A stretch of 64,000 nt of DNA from Chlorocebus sabaeus (lineage: Eukaryota > Chordata > Mammalia > Primates > Cercopithecidae), in assembly GCF_047675955.1 (NCBI RefSeq), contig NC_132926.1, positions 15,009,326 to 15,073,325 on the forward strand, written 5' to 3'. The notes under the pieces are model-generated. The model searched no databases, had not been told where the DNA came from, and worked only from the letters and a program-made list of their open reading frames with translations. The translations under genes were made by a program, and so were the position numbers. Shown one piece after another: positions 26,640 through 37,884 of this stretch; position 1 is the stretch's first letter; every line of letters begins with the position of its first letter.

Positions 26640-27150
26640 GCCCCTTCTTCTGCCAAGAAGAGGATAGATTCGCCCTTATCCTTTCTCCATCTCTTCCACT
26701 GACTCACCTTCCTTGCACTGTTCCCTAAAAGGGAGCATTTCTAGGTTCGTGTCCTTGGCCCTGGTCCTTTACATTCCCTCTGCCAGACATCTCATCCCCT
26801 GATGTAGCCCCACTTAATCAGTCCACTCCTTTGTTAATAACCTTCGGTGGCCCACATTCACTTCCATGGTAAAGTCAAAATACTTTGCTATGCAATTCTA
26901 CATTTTCCAAAAGCTGGCTCAGGATTAACTTTATAGTATCTTCCTTGTTCGCCTTCAATTTCTCTCTCACTCCACTATTTCTTTATTTCCCCATCATACC
27001 ACGTAAGAGCTCTGAATTTATAGTATCTTTGTATTCTCAGCTTAAGATGTGATCTATTCTGTTTCTTAACAAGAACAATCTTCCTCTAGCTCAAAGCCGA
27101 GTCCAAATATTAACTTCTTTGTGCAACCTTTAATCATGGCGTACTATGTA
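26640..27150 (+). repeat. L2 LINE, sense, first part
   Basis: Pyrimidine-rich L2 order: GACTCACCTTCCTTGCACTG, TCGGTGGCCCACATTCAC, ATGGTAAAGTCAAAATAC, TTTCCAAAAGCTGGCTC, AACTTCTTTGTGCAACC. It continues after a MIR at 27390. Confidence 0.6.
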
Positions 27151-27154
27151 AATG

Positions 27155-27388
27155 TTGCCTATACCAGGTAGTAGATATTATATTGAGCCCATTTCAAATA
27201 TTTTACTAATTTACTCTTCACAACAAAGCCATGACTTGGTTCTTCCACCATACCAGTGCAGAAAATTCTACTCAGAGAAATGAAGTAATTTCTGCATCCC
27301 AAAAGCTAGGAAGTGACAGAACTGAGCTTTACACCCAGACAGTCTCATTCCAAAGAAATGTGCTTAATGTGCTATGCTACCTCCTGTC
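27155..27388 (-). repeat. MIR inserted in an L2
   Basis: ACCAGGTAGTAGATATTATAT, TTTACTCTTCACAACAAAGCC, AGAGAAATGAAGTAATTTCTG, AAGCTAGGAAGTGACAGAAC, CACCCAGACAGTCTCATTCC and GTGCTATGCTACCTCC follow antisense MIR from end to end. Confidence 0.85.
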
Positions 27389-27515
27389 ACCGTTTAGGTC
27401 TTTCTTCCTAGGATGCGAATTGCTTGGGGGAAGGGATTTTGTGAAATTTATCTTTGTATTTCTAGTTCTCAGCATGTAGTAGATATTCAATAAATGTTTG
27501 ATGACTTGTGTTCAG
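27389..27515 (+). repeat. L2 LINE, sense, 3' end
   Basis: AATTGCTTGGGGGAAGGGATT, ATCTTTGTATTTCTAGTTC, CAGCATGTAGTAGATATTC, AATAAATGTTTGATGA is the L2 terminal segment, resuming after the MIR. 27516-28090 shows no assigned element. Confidence 0.75.
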
Positions 27516-28091
27516 AATGAGTGATGCTGCAGCATTCTGCTGTAGTTAAAGGCGCTCTGCACTACAGCCTGCGATTGGACTTCTTGCATATTTTGATCCT
27601 ACATCCCTCTCCCACTCCTCGCTCTGCTCATCCTGGCTTATTATTGGCTTTGATCTGTTTCACAGCTCCTTTTATCACCAACTCTGTGAGTCTGGGATGG
27701 TTGCATCTCTATATTTACTGGATTAGACTTCTTAATTAATATTTAACTCCCTTTCCTTGAAGAACAAAATGAAAGCAAAAATGAAATCGCCTGCTAGAAT
27801 TCCTTTTTGATATACGAGGCAGACCTCCCACTTGTGACAGGTTCCCAGAAAAAGAGGACAGTCACTTTAAGTGAAAATTATCTAATCCCCATCGCCTTTA
27901 ACATCAGATCAATGCAAGAGCAGGAATTTACATATCTGCCCAAGGACCTGATAGCCAAGGGTTATGAAGGAGACACAGAAATCACATTTAATCGTTTGCA
28001 TGTGATAAATCTATAAGCTTTCAAAGCAGTCTACGTTGATTAAAATATGGCAAAAATTATTTTAAAAACAGTAACACCAAAAATAATCAGT

Positions 28092-28190
28092 ACTATGCAT
28101 GAATTGTTTACTACGTGCCAGGCACTTCGCTAAGAGCTTGATGTACTAGCCCATCTCATTTAATAATCACAACAGGAATAAGAGAAACGG
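28092..28190 (-). repeat. MIR element, part before the Alu
   Basis: TACTACGTGCCAGGCACTTC, GCTAAGAGCTTGATG and CATCTCATTTAATAATCAC are the antisense MIR start. The element resumes after the Alu. Confidence 0.85.
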
Positions 28191-28478
28191 GGCTGGGTGC
28201 TGGTGGCTCACGCCTGTAATCTCAGCACTTTGGGAGGCCAAGGCAGGTGATTAACTTGAGGTCAGGAGTTCGAGACCAGCCTGGCCAACAGGGTGAAACC
28301 CTATCTCTACTAAAAATACCAAAATTAGCTGGGCATGGTGGTGCATGCCTGTAATGTCAGCTACTTGGGAGGTTGAGGCAGGAGAATCTCTTGAACCTGG
28401 GAAGCAGAGGTTGCAGTGAGCCAAGGTGGTGCCAATTGCACTCCAGCCTGTACAACAGAGCAAGACCCTCTAAAAAAG

Positions 28479-28511
<33 letters not shown>

Positions 28512-28518
28512 CAAGAAA
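28191..28518 (+). mobile_element. Alu element inserted in a MIR
   Basis: GGGGCTGGGTGCTGGTGGCTC to CACTCCAGCCTGTACAACAG, with an A/G-rich tail of AAAAG units. A flanking duplication, GAATAAG(A/G)GAA, lies at 28176-28187 and 28519-28530 and splits the surrounding MIR. Confidence 0.95.
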
Positions 28519-28530
28519 GAATAAGGGAAG

Positions 28531-28690
28531 GGGACAATTATTATCCACACTTTGCAGAAGAAAATTGTGTTTTGAGAGCTTATTGGTAATTTGCCAATGT
28601 CATGGAGCTGCTAAAGGACAGAGTTAAGGTTTAAACACTTGTCTATCTGACTCCAAAATTTCTGCACTATAGCCTCGATTGTCTTCATAT
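28531..28690 (-). repeat. MIR element, part after the Alu
   Basis: ATTATTATCCACACTTTGCAG, GAGCTTATTGGTAATTTGCC, GACAGAGTTAAGGTTTAAAC, TCTATCTGACTCCAAAATTTC complete the antisense MIR. Confidence 0.8.
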
Positions 28691-28704
28691 CAAAAATTAT
28701 GATA

Positions 28705-28820
28705 TTGACACCCAGAGAGATTTAGGCTTGTTGCCCTTGGAACAGTAATGGCCATATAGCTAGTTGGTCGCAGAGCAAGGACAAGAAATCACATCTCTAG
28801 ACTTTTTCTACTAAGCCCTC
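28705..28820 (-). repeat. Second MIR fragment
   Basis: CCCAGAGAGATTTAGGCTTG, TATAGCTAGTTGGTCGCAGAG and GGACAAGAAATCAC resemble the later half of antisense MIR, directly after the first copy. Confidence 0.5.
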
Positions 28821-30320
28821 GGACATCTCCCATTAGTATGTTACACCATCATAGTGCATGGAATATATATAGTTCTCATATTTGCTTCATAAAATACATT
28901 GGAAGTTGAAACAAGACTATGGTCATAGGCATAGTTTTCCTGGGAGAGATAGTAATAGAAATCTTTGATATTTTTAAAGGATTAAAGCCCACTTAGTGGA
29001 TTCTAGAGAAAATCATTCTGAGACATGTTTTAGAGCCTTTTTCTTGACATGAATTTCAGAGAAGCAAACAAAGATATATGAGGTTAAGTTGCTATTCTGG
29101 TATCTTCAAATTGCAGATACCATTTCTTAACCTACTCTTTCAGCAGGAATAGAAACAGTATTTTGTATCCTATTGAATAAGATACATATTTCTTTAGAAG
29201 GTATGATATAATCACCTCCCATGGTTCTCTCAATCCCTTCCTTGTTAGTTTGTTAATTCACCACATTATTAATCTCTTCAAAATAAGAAAATTATTATCT
29301 CTTCAAAATGAGAAAGGTCAGTTTTATATTGAATCATGGACACACACATACTCAGTGCTCTGTTTGCAAGAAAACCTATCAATCATGGGTCCATATATGT
29401 TGCTTTATAAATGATTTCACTATCATTTTCTTTCATTAGTTAATTTTCAGAATGTTTTGTGATTATTTTGAGAAAAACTTTGTTAAGTTAAATGAATAAG
29501 GACTTAAGTCTCCTGATGAGTATGGTTTTACCAAGATAATAGTTCCTTATCTTTCATTTTTTTGAATTTGCCTTTCTGTTTTCCTTTCTTCATTTTCCTG
29601 CATTCTCTCTTATTCTCCCTACTTCCCTTCCGTGGTTTTGTGACTCATTCCGACAAGCAATGTGGTAGCGTTTGGAAACATACATAAATAAGATGTTGTC
29701 CCTATATTCAAGATTTCTTATGGTGTGTTAGAAAATGTTTCTTCTTTCTCTCTGCACTCACCAAGGACATCTGATTCTATTTATTAAAGGAAGACTCCAT
29801 TATTTCTCCAGCATCAAAAATTGATCAGTGCCTTAATTGAGAAATAGATTGGGGATATTTCTCCAGGATCAACGATGAAACTGTCCACCAGAACTGAACC
29901 ACACTTTTGCTAGTTCTAACCCCATCCATCATCAGGAGTTAAGAAAGGTGCCCAAGATCCATCTCTCCCTAGCCCTTGACATTCAAAGCCTTGCCTTCAC
30001 TGTCTGCCTTCACCCTTGTCCTGTCTACTGTCCCTCTGTATGTAAATCACTGAAAAAAGTCTTAACCATTTATCTTGCTCCAGTAGAAGTCTTGTTCTTC
30101 CTAAGGACACTACTTTCCCTGGAGTAGTTACAGGTGGTGGAAATTTTTCCTCCCTGTGCCGTCATACCAATGGCACTGAAGATAGAAAAGAGATACACAC
30201 TGCTTCTTGTCCTTGGTACAGCATGATGCTTCAACGCTATGTAGATATCCTCAGCTTTGCATCTCTTGCCATCAGATTTTATCACATTACCTCTCATTCT
30301 TGCTGTCATTCACTGACACC
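28821..30320. other. Unassigned intronic DNA
   Basis: No recognisable gene. A 19-base near-duplication (ATCTCTTCAAAATAAGAAA / ATCTCTTCAAAATGAGAAA) lies at 29272-29290 and 29297-29315. Bases 29860-30310 may be an old repeat I cannot name. Confidence 0.4.
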
Positions 30321-30324
30321 CCTA

Positions 30325-30965
30325 TTTGAACAACAACCTCCCATTTTCCCCTTCTCTCAACCCCTGGCAAATTTCATTCTACTCTCTGCTTTTAAGAGTT
30401 TGATTATCTTAGATACTTCATATAATTGGATGCATGCTGTACACGTTCTTCCGAGATTGGCTTATTTCCCTTACATAATGTTCACAAGGTTCATCCATGT
30501 TATATCCTACGGCAGGATTTCCTTCTTTTTATGGCTGAATAATATTCTATTGTATGTATGCACTACATTTTCTTTATCTATTCATACATTGATGGACATT
30601 TAGGTTCTGCCCACATCTTGGTTACTGTGAATAATGCTGCAATGACTTTGGGAGTACATCTATCCCTTTGAGATCCCAATTTTAATTCTTTTGAATAAAT
30701 ACCAAAAAGTGAAAATGCTAGATCATATGGAAATTCCATTTTTAATTTGAGGAAACTCCATAATGTTTTCTATAGTGGTTGTATCATTTTATATTCCCAC
30801 CAACAGTATATAAAAGCTACAATTTCTCCACATCCTTGACAACACTTATCTCTTGTTGTTGCTTTTATAATGGCCATCCTAACAGGTGTGTGAGATGATA
30901 TCTCATTGTAGTTTTGATTTTTATTTCCCTGGTTATTAGTGATGTGGAGTATCTTTTCACATACA
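30325..30965 (-). mobile_element. LINE-1 3' end fragment, antisense
   Basis: Reading forward: ATTCTACTCTCTGCTTTTAAG, TCATATAATTGGATGCATG, TTTATGGCTGAATAATATTC, TGGTTACTGTGAATAATGC, TCCCACCAACAGTATATAAAAG. This is the reverse complement of the last part of the L1 second frame and 3' UTR, a separate copy from the sense L1 that follows. Confidence 0.9.
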
Positions 30966-31120
30966 GCAAGTCCTCACTTAAAATTATCTATAGGTTCCTG
31001 GAAACTGAGAGTTTAAGTGAAAGGATATATAACCACACCATTTTTTTTTTCTCATCAACTTTATACCCTAGGGATGCCGAACAAAATGACATCATTCAAG
31101 AGTCACTGTACTTTGTTTTC
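30966..31120. repeat. Interspersed repeat, family uncertain
   Basis: AGCAAGTCCTCACTTAAAAT, TAGGTTCCTGGAAACTGAGAG and TTTAAGTGAAAGGATATA resemble a common primate repeat whose name I cannot fix. It sits between the two L1 fragments. Confidence 0.4.
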
Positions 31121-31204
31121 CTTAAAGTTACAATTTCCAAGAACTTATTGATGAGATGCAGTGAGGACTTGCTATATTTTTGGCCATTTGAATGTCTTCT
31201 TTGT

Positions 31205-31925
31205 AAAAACCAAAAGCTTTCCTTCTAAGATCAAGAACACTACAAGGATACATGCTCTCACCATTTCTATTCAACATAATGCTGGAAATCTTAGCAAAGT
31301 AAGTAGACAAGAAAAGGGAATAAAAGGCATCCAAGTTAGAAAGGAAGAAGTAATGCTATATCCATTTCCAGATGACACAATCTTATATGTAGAAAACCCT
31401 AAAGACAAAAAACAAACAAACAAACAAAAAAAAACCCCAACCCCACAACTTGTTAGAACTGACGAACAATTCAGTAAAGTTGCAGGATACAAAATGAACA
31501 TACAAAAATTAGTCATATTTCTATACACTAACACTGAACTATTTGAAAAGGAAACTAATAAAAAATCAATTATAATAGGAGCAAAAATATATTTAGGAAT
31601 AAACTCACTCAAGGCAGTGAATGACTTGTCCAGTGAAAACTACAAAACTTTTATGAAAGAAATTAAAAGAGACACAAATAAATGAGAAGACATCCCATGT
31701 CCATGGATTGGAAGACTTAATATTGTTAAAATGTCCATACTATCAAAAGCAATCTACACCTCCAATGCATGCAATCCCTACCAAATTCCAATGACATTTT
31801 TTACAGAAATAGAACAAATAATCCTACAATCCATGTAGAACCATAATCTTGGTTCAAAGCCAAAGCAATCTTGAGAAAGAAGAGCAAAGCTGGAGGCATC
31901 ACATTTCCTGATTTTAAAATACATT
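31205..31925 (+). pseudogene. LINE-1 reverse transcriptase region, sense, first part
   Basis: A frame at 31161-31685 carries the second half of the L1 RT: it starts near the 'acaaggatacatgctctcacc' region, has the catalytic FPDD word, and ends in the NYKTFMKEIKRDTNK region. The element is 5'-truncated, has a stop just after TNK, and contains a (CAAA)n expansion at 31410-31435. An Alu then interrupts it. Confidence 0.85.
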
Positions 31926-32262
31926 ACAGCCTGGCCTGATGGCTCACACTTGTAATCCCAGGATTTGGGGAGGCTGAGACTGGTGGCTCGCTTAAGTTCA
32001 GGAGTTTGAGACCAGCCTGGGCAATATGGTGAAACCCTGTCTGTAAAAATATAAAAAAAATTAGCCGGGCATGATGGCATGCGTCTGAAGTTCCAGCTAT
32101 TCGGGAGACTGAGGCAGGAGAATCACTTGACCCCAGGAGGCAGAGGTTGCTTCCTGAGCTGAGATCACACCACTGTACTCCAGCCTGGGTGACAGAGTGA
32201 GACTCCATCTTCAAAAAACAAAATAAATAAATAAATAAATTTATATTTATTTATAAGTCTAT
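31926..32262 (+). mobile_element. Old Alu (AluJ-like) inserted in the L1
   Basis: CAGCCTGGCCTGATGGCTCAC, a diverged body, AGACCAGCCTGGGCAATATGG and a tail of AAATAAATAAATAAAT. The level of divergence suggests an early Alu. Confidence 0.9.
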
Positions 32263-32865
32263 GTGTCAAATTGACACACAAAATAGTGTTCAAAACAGTA
32301 TGGTACTGGCATAAAAACAGACATTTAGACAAATGGAAGAAAATAAAATGCTCAGAAATAAAGTCACGTATATATAGCCAACTGATCTTCAACACAGATC
32401 CAAGAATACAAAAAGAAGATAGGATAGTCTCTTAAAAAAATGATGTCAGAAGAATCAGATAGTCACATGTGAAAAAGATGAATCTGGATCCTTATCTTAC
32501 ACCATACACAAAAATAAATGTGAAATGATTATAGACTTAAAATGTAAGACCTGAAACTGTAAATCTCCTAAAAAAAATTGGGAAGAACTTCATGACTTTG
32601 GTCTTGGCAAAGATTTCTTGAATATCACATTATGGGCACAAGCAATAAAAGCAAAAATAGGTGGGACTACATCAAACTCAAAAGCTTCTGCACAGCAAAG
32701 AATACTAGCAACAAAATGAAAAGGCAGTCTATGGAATGAAAGAAAATATATGTGTGCCATATATGAGTTAAGGAGTTAATATCCAAAATACATAAGGAGC
32801 TCCTACAACTCAATATCAGAAAACCATATAGCCTTATTTTAAAATGTGCACAGGATTTGATATTA
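32263..32865 (+). pseudogene. LINE-1, sense, part after the Alu
   Basis: Resumes L1 order: CAAAACAGTATGGTACTGGC, ATATAGCCAACTGATCTTC, GAATCTGGATCCTTATC, ACATCAAACTCAAAAGCTTC, AATATCCAAAATACATAAGG. It ends before the L1 3' UTR and passes into L2. Confidence 0.85.
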
Positions 32866-32904
32866 ATCTTCAAGGAATCGTTTGCAGACACCTCTCAGCT
32901 AATA

Positions 32905-33600
32905 CATCCAGAAATACTCCTACCTTTACCTTCAAAATACATTGAGAATCAGATCACTTCTTCTACCGCTATTGTCCTAGATAGACACTGTTATCTCTTG
33001 TCTTGGTTACTGCAATAGCCTCCTGTTCTCCCTACTCTTGTCTTCTTCCACTGTATTCTCAACACAATAGCCCGAGCGATCTTTTTACATGGGAAGTCAG
33101 ATCATGACATTCTTACGCTCAAAACTCTGTCTGGATACTTATTTCCCTCAGAGCAAAGGTCACCATTTTAAATAATCTGTGACACCCCATATGACCTGAC
33201 TTCACCTTCATTTCTCTGTTCTCATTTCCTGCTATTCTGCCCAATTTGCATTCTGCTGCAATCACATTAACTTCCTTAAATACACCAAAAGTGTGCCTGC
33301 GTTAAAATCTTTATACTAGCTCTTCCACCTGACTGAAATGCCATACACCTGAAATCCGTATAGTCAATTCTCTTTCTCTGTTCTCTTGTTCAAATGTCAG
33401 CATTTTAATAAAGTTTTCCTTGGCCCTCCGACCCGCATTTACTACTGCAAGACTCTGGCAATCACAAACTCCTATTTATTTTTACTGTCTTCTTTTTCCC
33501 CATATCATTTATCACTATATAGTGTAGTTTTTTCTTTCTTTCCTTCATCCCTTCCTTCTATTTCTCTCTCCCTCCCTTCTATTTTCTCTCTTTTTGCTTT
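32905..33600 (+). repeat. L2 LINE 3' portion, sense
   Basis: AATACTCCTACCTTTACCTTC, GGTTACTGCAATAGCCTCC, AACACAATAGCCCGAGCGATC, AGTCAGATCATGACATTC and ACACCCCATATGACCTGAC follow the L2 consensus over about 600 bases. Its end grades into a TTTC/CCTT-rich tract at 33528-33600. Confidence 0.85.
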
Positions 33601-33641
33601 ATTTCAAGTTCATTTTTTATTGCCTAATAAAAATTAACTTT

Positions 33642-33880
33642 TGTTTTTGCTTTTCTGAGATGGAGTCTTGCTCTGTCGCTCATGCTGGAGTGTAGTAGTG
33701 TGATCTTGGCTCACTGCAACCTCTGCCTCCTTGGTTGAGGCAATTCTCCTGCCTCAGCCTCCCGAGTAGCAGCTCACCACCATGCCTGGCTAATTTTTGT
33801 ATTTTTAGTAGAGATGGGGTTTCACCATGTTGGCCAGGCTGGTCTTGAACTCCTGTCTCCTGATCCACCCGCCTGGAAAG
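33642..33880 (-). mobile_element. Alu element, antisense, 5'-truncated
   Basis: CTGAGATGGAGTCTTGCTCTG to TGGTCTTGAACTCCTGTCTCC and CCACCCGCCTGG. It stops before the final CCTCCCAAAGTGCTGGG segment, so the 5' end of the element is missing. Confidence 0.93.
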
Positions 33881-34034
33881 GAAAATGTGTTTCTAGTTTG
33901 TTAATGAATATACGCTAAGCACAATAAATAATAGATGCCCAATAACTAACTAAATAAATATTTTGAGTGCAATAAAAGTTTATAGTTAAATGTTATTGCC
34001 ATGAATTACCCTATACATTTTGAAATTACAGACA

Positions 34035-34510
34035 ACTTATATTAGTCAGGGTTCTCCGGGGAAACAAAAATAATAGAATATATATAATGAAGAGATATTA
34101 CAAAATATGGCTTCACATGATTATGGAGACTGAGGAATCCCATCTTCTGCCTGCAAGCTGGAGAAAATCAGTAGTGTAGTTCCAAGGCCTGAGAGCTGGA
34201 GAGGTGTAGATTCCAGTTTTGGTCTGAAAGCCTGAGAGACAGAAATGCTGATGGTAGGAGAAAACCAACGTTCCACTTTAAACAATCAGTCAGAGTAAAC
34301 TCAACCTTCCTCTATCTTTTGTTCCATTCAGGCCACCAGTGGATGGCATCATGCATACCTGCATTGGGGGTGGCCATTGACTTTCCTTAGTCCACTAATT
34401 TGAAAGCTAATCTCTTCTAGAAACATCTTCTCAGGCACACCCAGAGATAACATTTAACCAGCTACGTGGACATCCTACGGTCCAGTAAAATTGACACGTA
34501 AAATTAACCA
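34035..34510 (-). repeat. Interspersed repeat, probably an old L1 3' end
   Basis: TATTAGTCAGGGTTCTCCGGG and AAATTGACACGTAAAATTAACC bound a familiar mammalian repeat of about 475 bases, with ATTCAGGCCACCAGTGGATG inside. I am sure it is a dispersed repeat. I am less sure of the family and strand. Confidence 0.6.
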
Positions 34511-34819
34511 TCAAACTAGTTTACAATTATATGAGAATGCATATCTTATTTATTTTTGTTCCTGTGCCCCTATCACTTTTTAAATTCCTGTTCTCTTTCT
34601 CCTGTAATGATGAGGCTCAGCTAGTCTTGCCTCCTGTGAAACAGAATAATGGAGAGGGGAAAAAAGACTGTGGGTTGAGAGATGACAAAAGCCACACCAA
34701 AACCAGAAGCCCTCAGGGAGCCCTAAAGAAAATCACACCAACAAGAATGAACAAAGAACTACCTTGTGCAAATCACTGATTTCAGTCTCTTGTGTGTTCT
34801 TTCTTCTCTACCCAACACT

Positions 34820-35600
<781 letters not shown>

Positions 35601-35689
35601 AACAAAATGCTAAAAAATTTCAAAGGAGTGGGAGTACACCTGTAGTTAAGGAAACCAGAATGATTTCATAGAGGGCATGGCACGTTAGA

Positions 35690-35945
35690 TAATGCTTTGA
35701 TAATGGATAGGGATGTAACGGATAGGTGGGGATGTAACGGATTTGGGGATACCACTGTAGACAAAGGAATGGGGGGACAATGGCACAGAGGGAAAGAATA
35801 TGCTCTGGAAAAAAAATAAGTAGCCCAGTTGGGCTGGAGCTGAAAATATATTTAGAGGAGAAGTGGGAGCAAGGGCTAAAAACATAAAATTGAACTACAT
35901 TGTGGAGGGCCTGAAATACCACAGTGGGACAGATTAAGTTGATTT
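35690..35945 (-). repeat. Possible L2 fragment, antisense
   Basis: CAGTTGGGCTGGAGCTGAAAA, GAGGAGAAGTGGGAGC and GGAGGGCCTGAAATACC resemble antisense L2. A short internal repeat (GGGATGTAACGGAT twice, 35709-35743) is present. Confidence 0.45.
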
Positions 35946-37884
35946 GTATACTTCCTGCTTTCCCGATGTGCCTTGTTGTTCATGGTCATAAATGTGTATC
36001 AGCGGAAATGGAAGACAACCTGTACTCTCTTAATTGTTTTGCATTTCACTGGGGTCTTTTCCATTCTAAATGTACAAGGGGATGCCCCAGAATATAGAAA
36101 TGTTTTCTACTGTTTTTATTCTATAACATCAATTATTAAGCAACACTGTATATTAGCAGAGCCATATACTTATTATAATAGTAATTGCTTCCACATGCTT
36201 ATTTTCAGTCTTTTCTTATGTACTGAGATATTTATCTTGCCTGCAGAACTACCTATTTTGTGAAAATACCAATAGCAGGGCCACCACTGTGTTTATGATT
36301 ACTAACCTCATTGAATCAAAGGCACCACAGATGGAGGAAGTTTTAAGAATATTTAATGCATAATTTACTCGATTCTATCTCAAGGTGCCTTGCAGATTGT
36401 CCTAGTACAAGTGAGTTTCCTTTCATCATGTGGAACGCAATTCTATCCTTGGTTTGTTATAAATTAACAATCTGATATAAAGTCCTGCATTCCAAACAAT
36501 AGCTGATATATTTAATATGGAAAAAAAAATTCCCCACTCTACTCAAAGCTAGCATTTCTTCTTTGGTCAGTGCGACAATTTTAAATTGCTTCCAAGTTAG
36601 CCCTGATTTCTGAGGCAACTCCGTAATATATTTGGTGTTCTATCCCACAGAAAATAAGTCGCATGCTTTTGAAAATGTAGCCAAGTGATTTTCACACCAA
36701 TAAGTGAACATTTTCAAGCCTTTGTATAAACAACAAGGTACAATAGGACCTGGGATCACTGTAGACATTAATCTGGGATCACTGTAGACACTGTAAAAAG
36801 CTAATACAAACTAAAAAGTGAGATGCGTCGTCCCAATATCTTTTCATATGGAGAAGAAATACAAATCATGAAATAAAAAATACATATATACAATGAATAC
36901 ATGAAGAGTTGCTCAGATTAAAGTGGAGGGAAGCCAGAATAAAAATATTATGATCTATAATTTGGTAAAATATTAGTGATCATTCCCAGTGACTCCTGAG
37001 CTCAAGAATCCCGTGTGCCTGTTGATTCTCCCACAGTGCTGGTGCAAGAGTTCCTCTGAGAACACTGGTTGAAAAGGATTGCAATTTCACATAGCTGTGT
37101 ATGTTCTAACTCTTCTAGGAATTCATCCTAAGAAAACAGTCAGGGATGTCCACAGGAATGTAGTTATAAGGATTTTATTCATCACATTGCTCTTTACTGC
37201 AACTAAAATAAAAATTAGTTAAATGTACAATGTAAGGAAATTGAGGAAATGGATTCCATTAAAGGAGTACTATGCTCCTCTTAAATACTGAAGAAAATAT
37301 TTAATGTCATGGGGAAATGATTTTAGTTCATTTCCAAAAAAATTGACGCTACATAGGACTTGTAAAACATGCCAACTCTGTAAAATTATTAATCTCCCTC
37401 TCTCTTTCTCTCAGACAGATACACAGACCAAAGGATATATGTCTCAAAATATTAACCATAGTTAGTGTTGGTGTCAAATTATAGGTGATTTCTATTCTTT
37501 TTCATGCCTATATGTATTATATATGTTATATATGCGCTATATATGTACATTTACTTTGTATAATTCTATGTTATATAGTTAATACACATGTATATCTAAA
37601 TATAATGCATATAAAACATATAGATATCTTACTTTGGACAGTGTAAAGATTTAACAATAAAGATTGAACTTTTTCAGAAATGGTTAGTATTAAAGTGAAA
37701 AACTGTTAGCATTAGGATTCCGTTTTATTTTAAGAGTCCAAATGGGCTGAGAATCTTTAGAAAGTATCACAGAGAACAATATTTTTTATCAAATTCTATA
37801 GGACCTGATAAATATATTTACTCTTACAAAGTAAGGGAGAATGAGAGTAATAAAATGTAGTACTCATCTTTAAAAAGTTAGAAA
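35946..37884. other. Unassigned intronic DNA
   Basis: Contains a perfect 18-base repeat, CTGGGATCACTGTAGACA, at 36750-36767 and 36773-36790, a CT run at 37395-37416 and a TATATG-rich stretch at 37510-37620. I see no gene or clear transposon. Confidence 0.45.

Noticed and set aside
27807..28016. Plus-strand frame of 69 codons
   Set aside because: Plausible-looking peptide, but no domain, promoter or conserved context visible.
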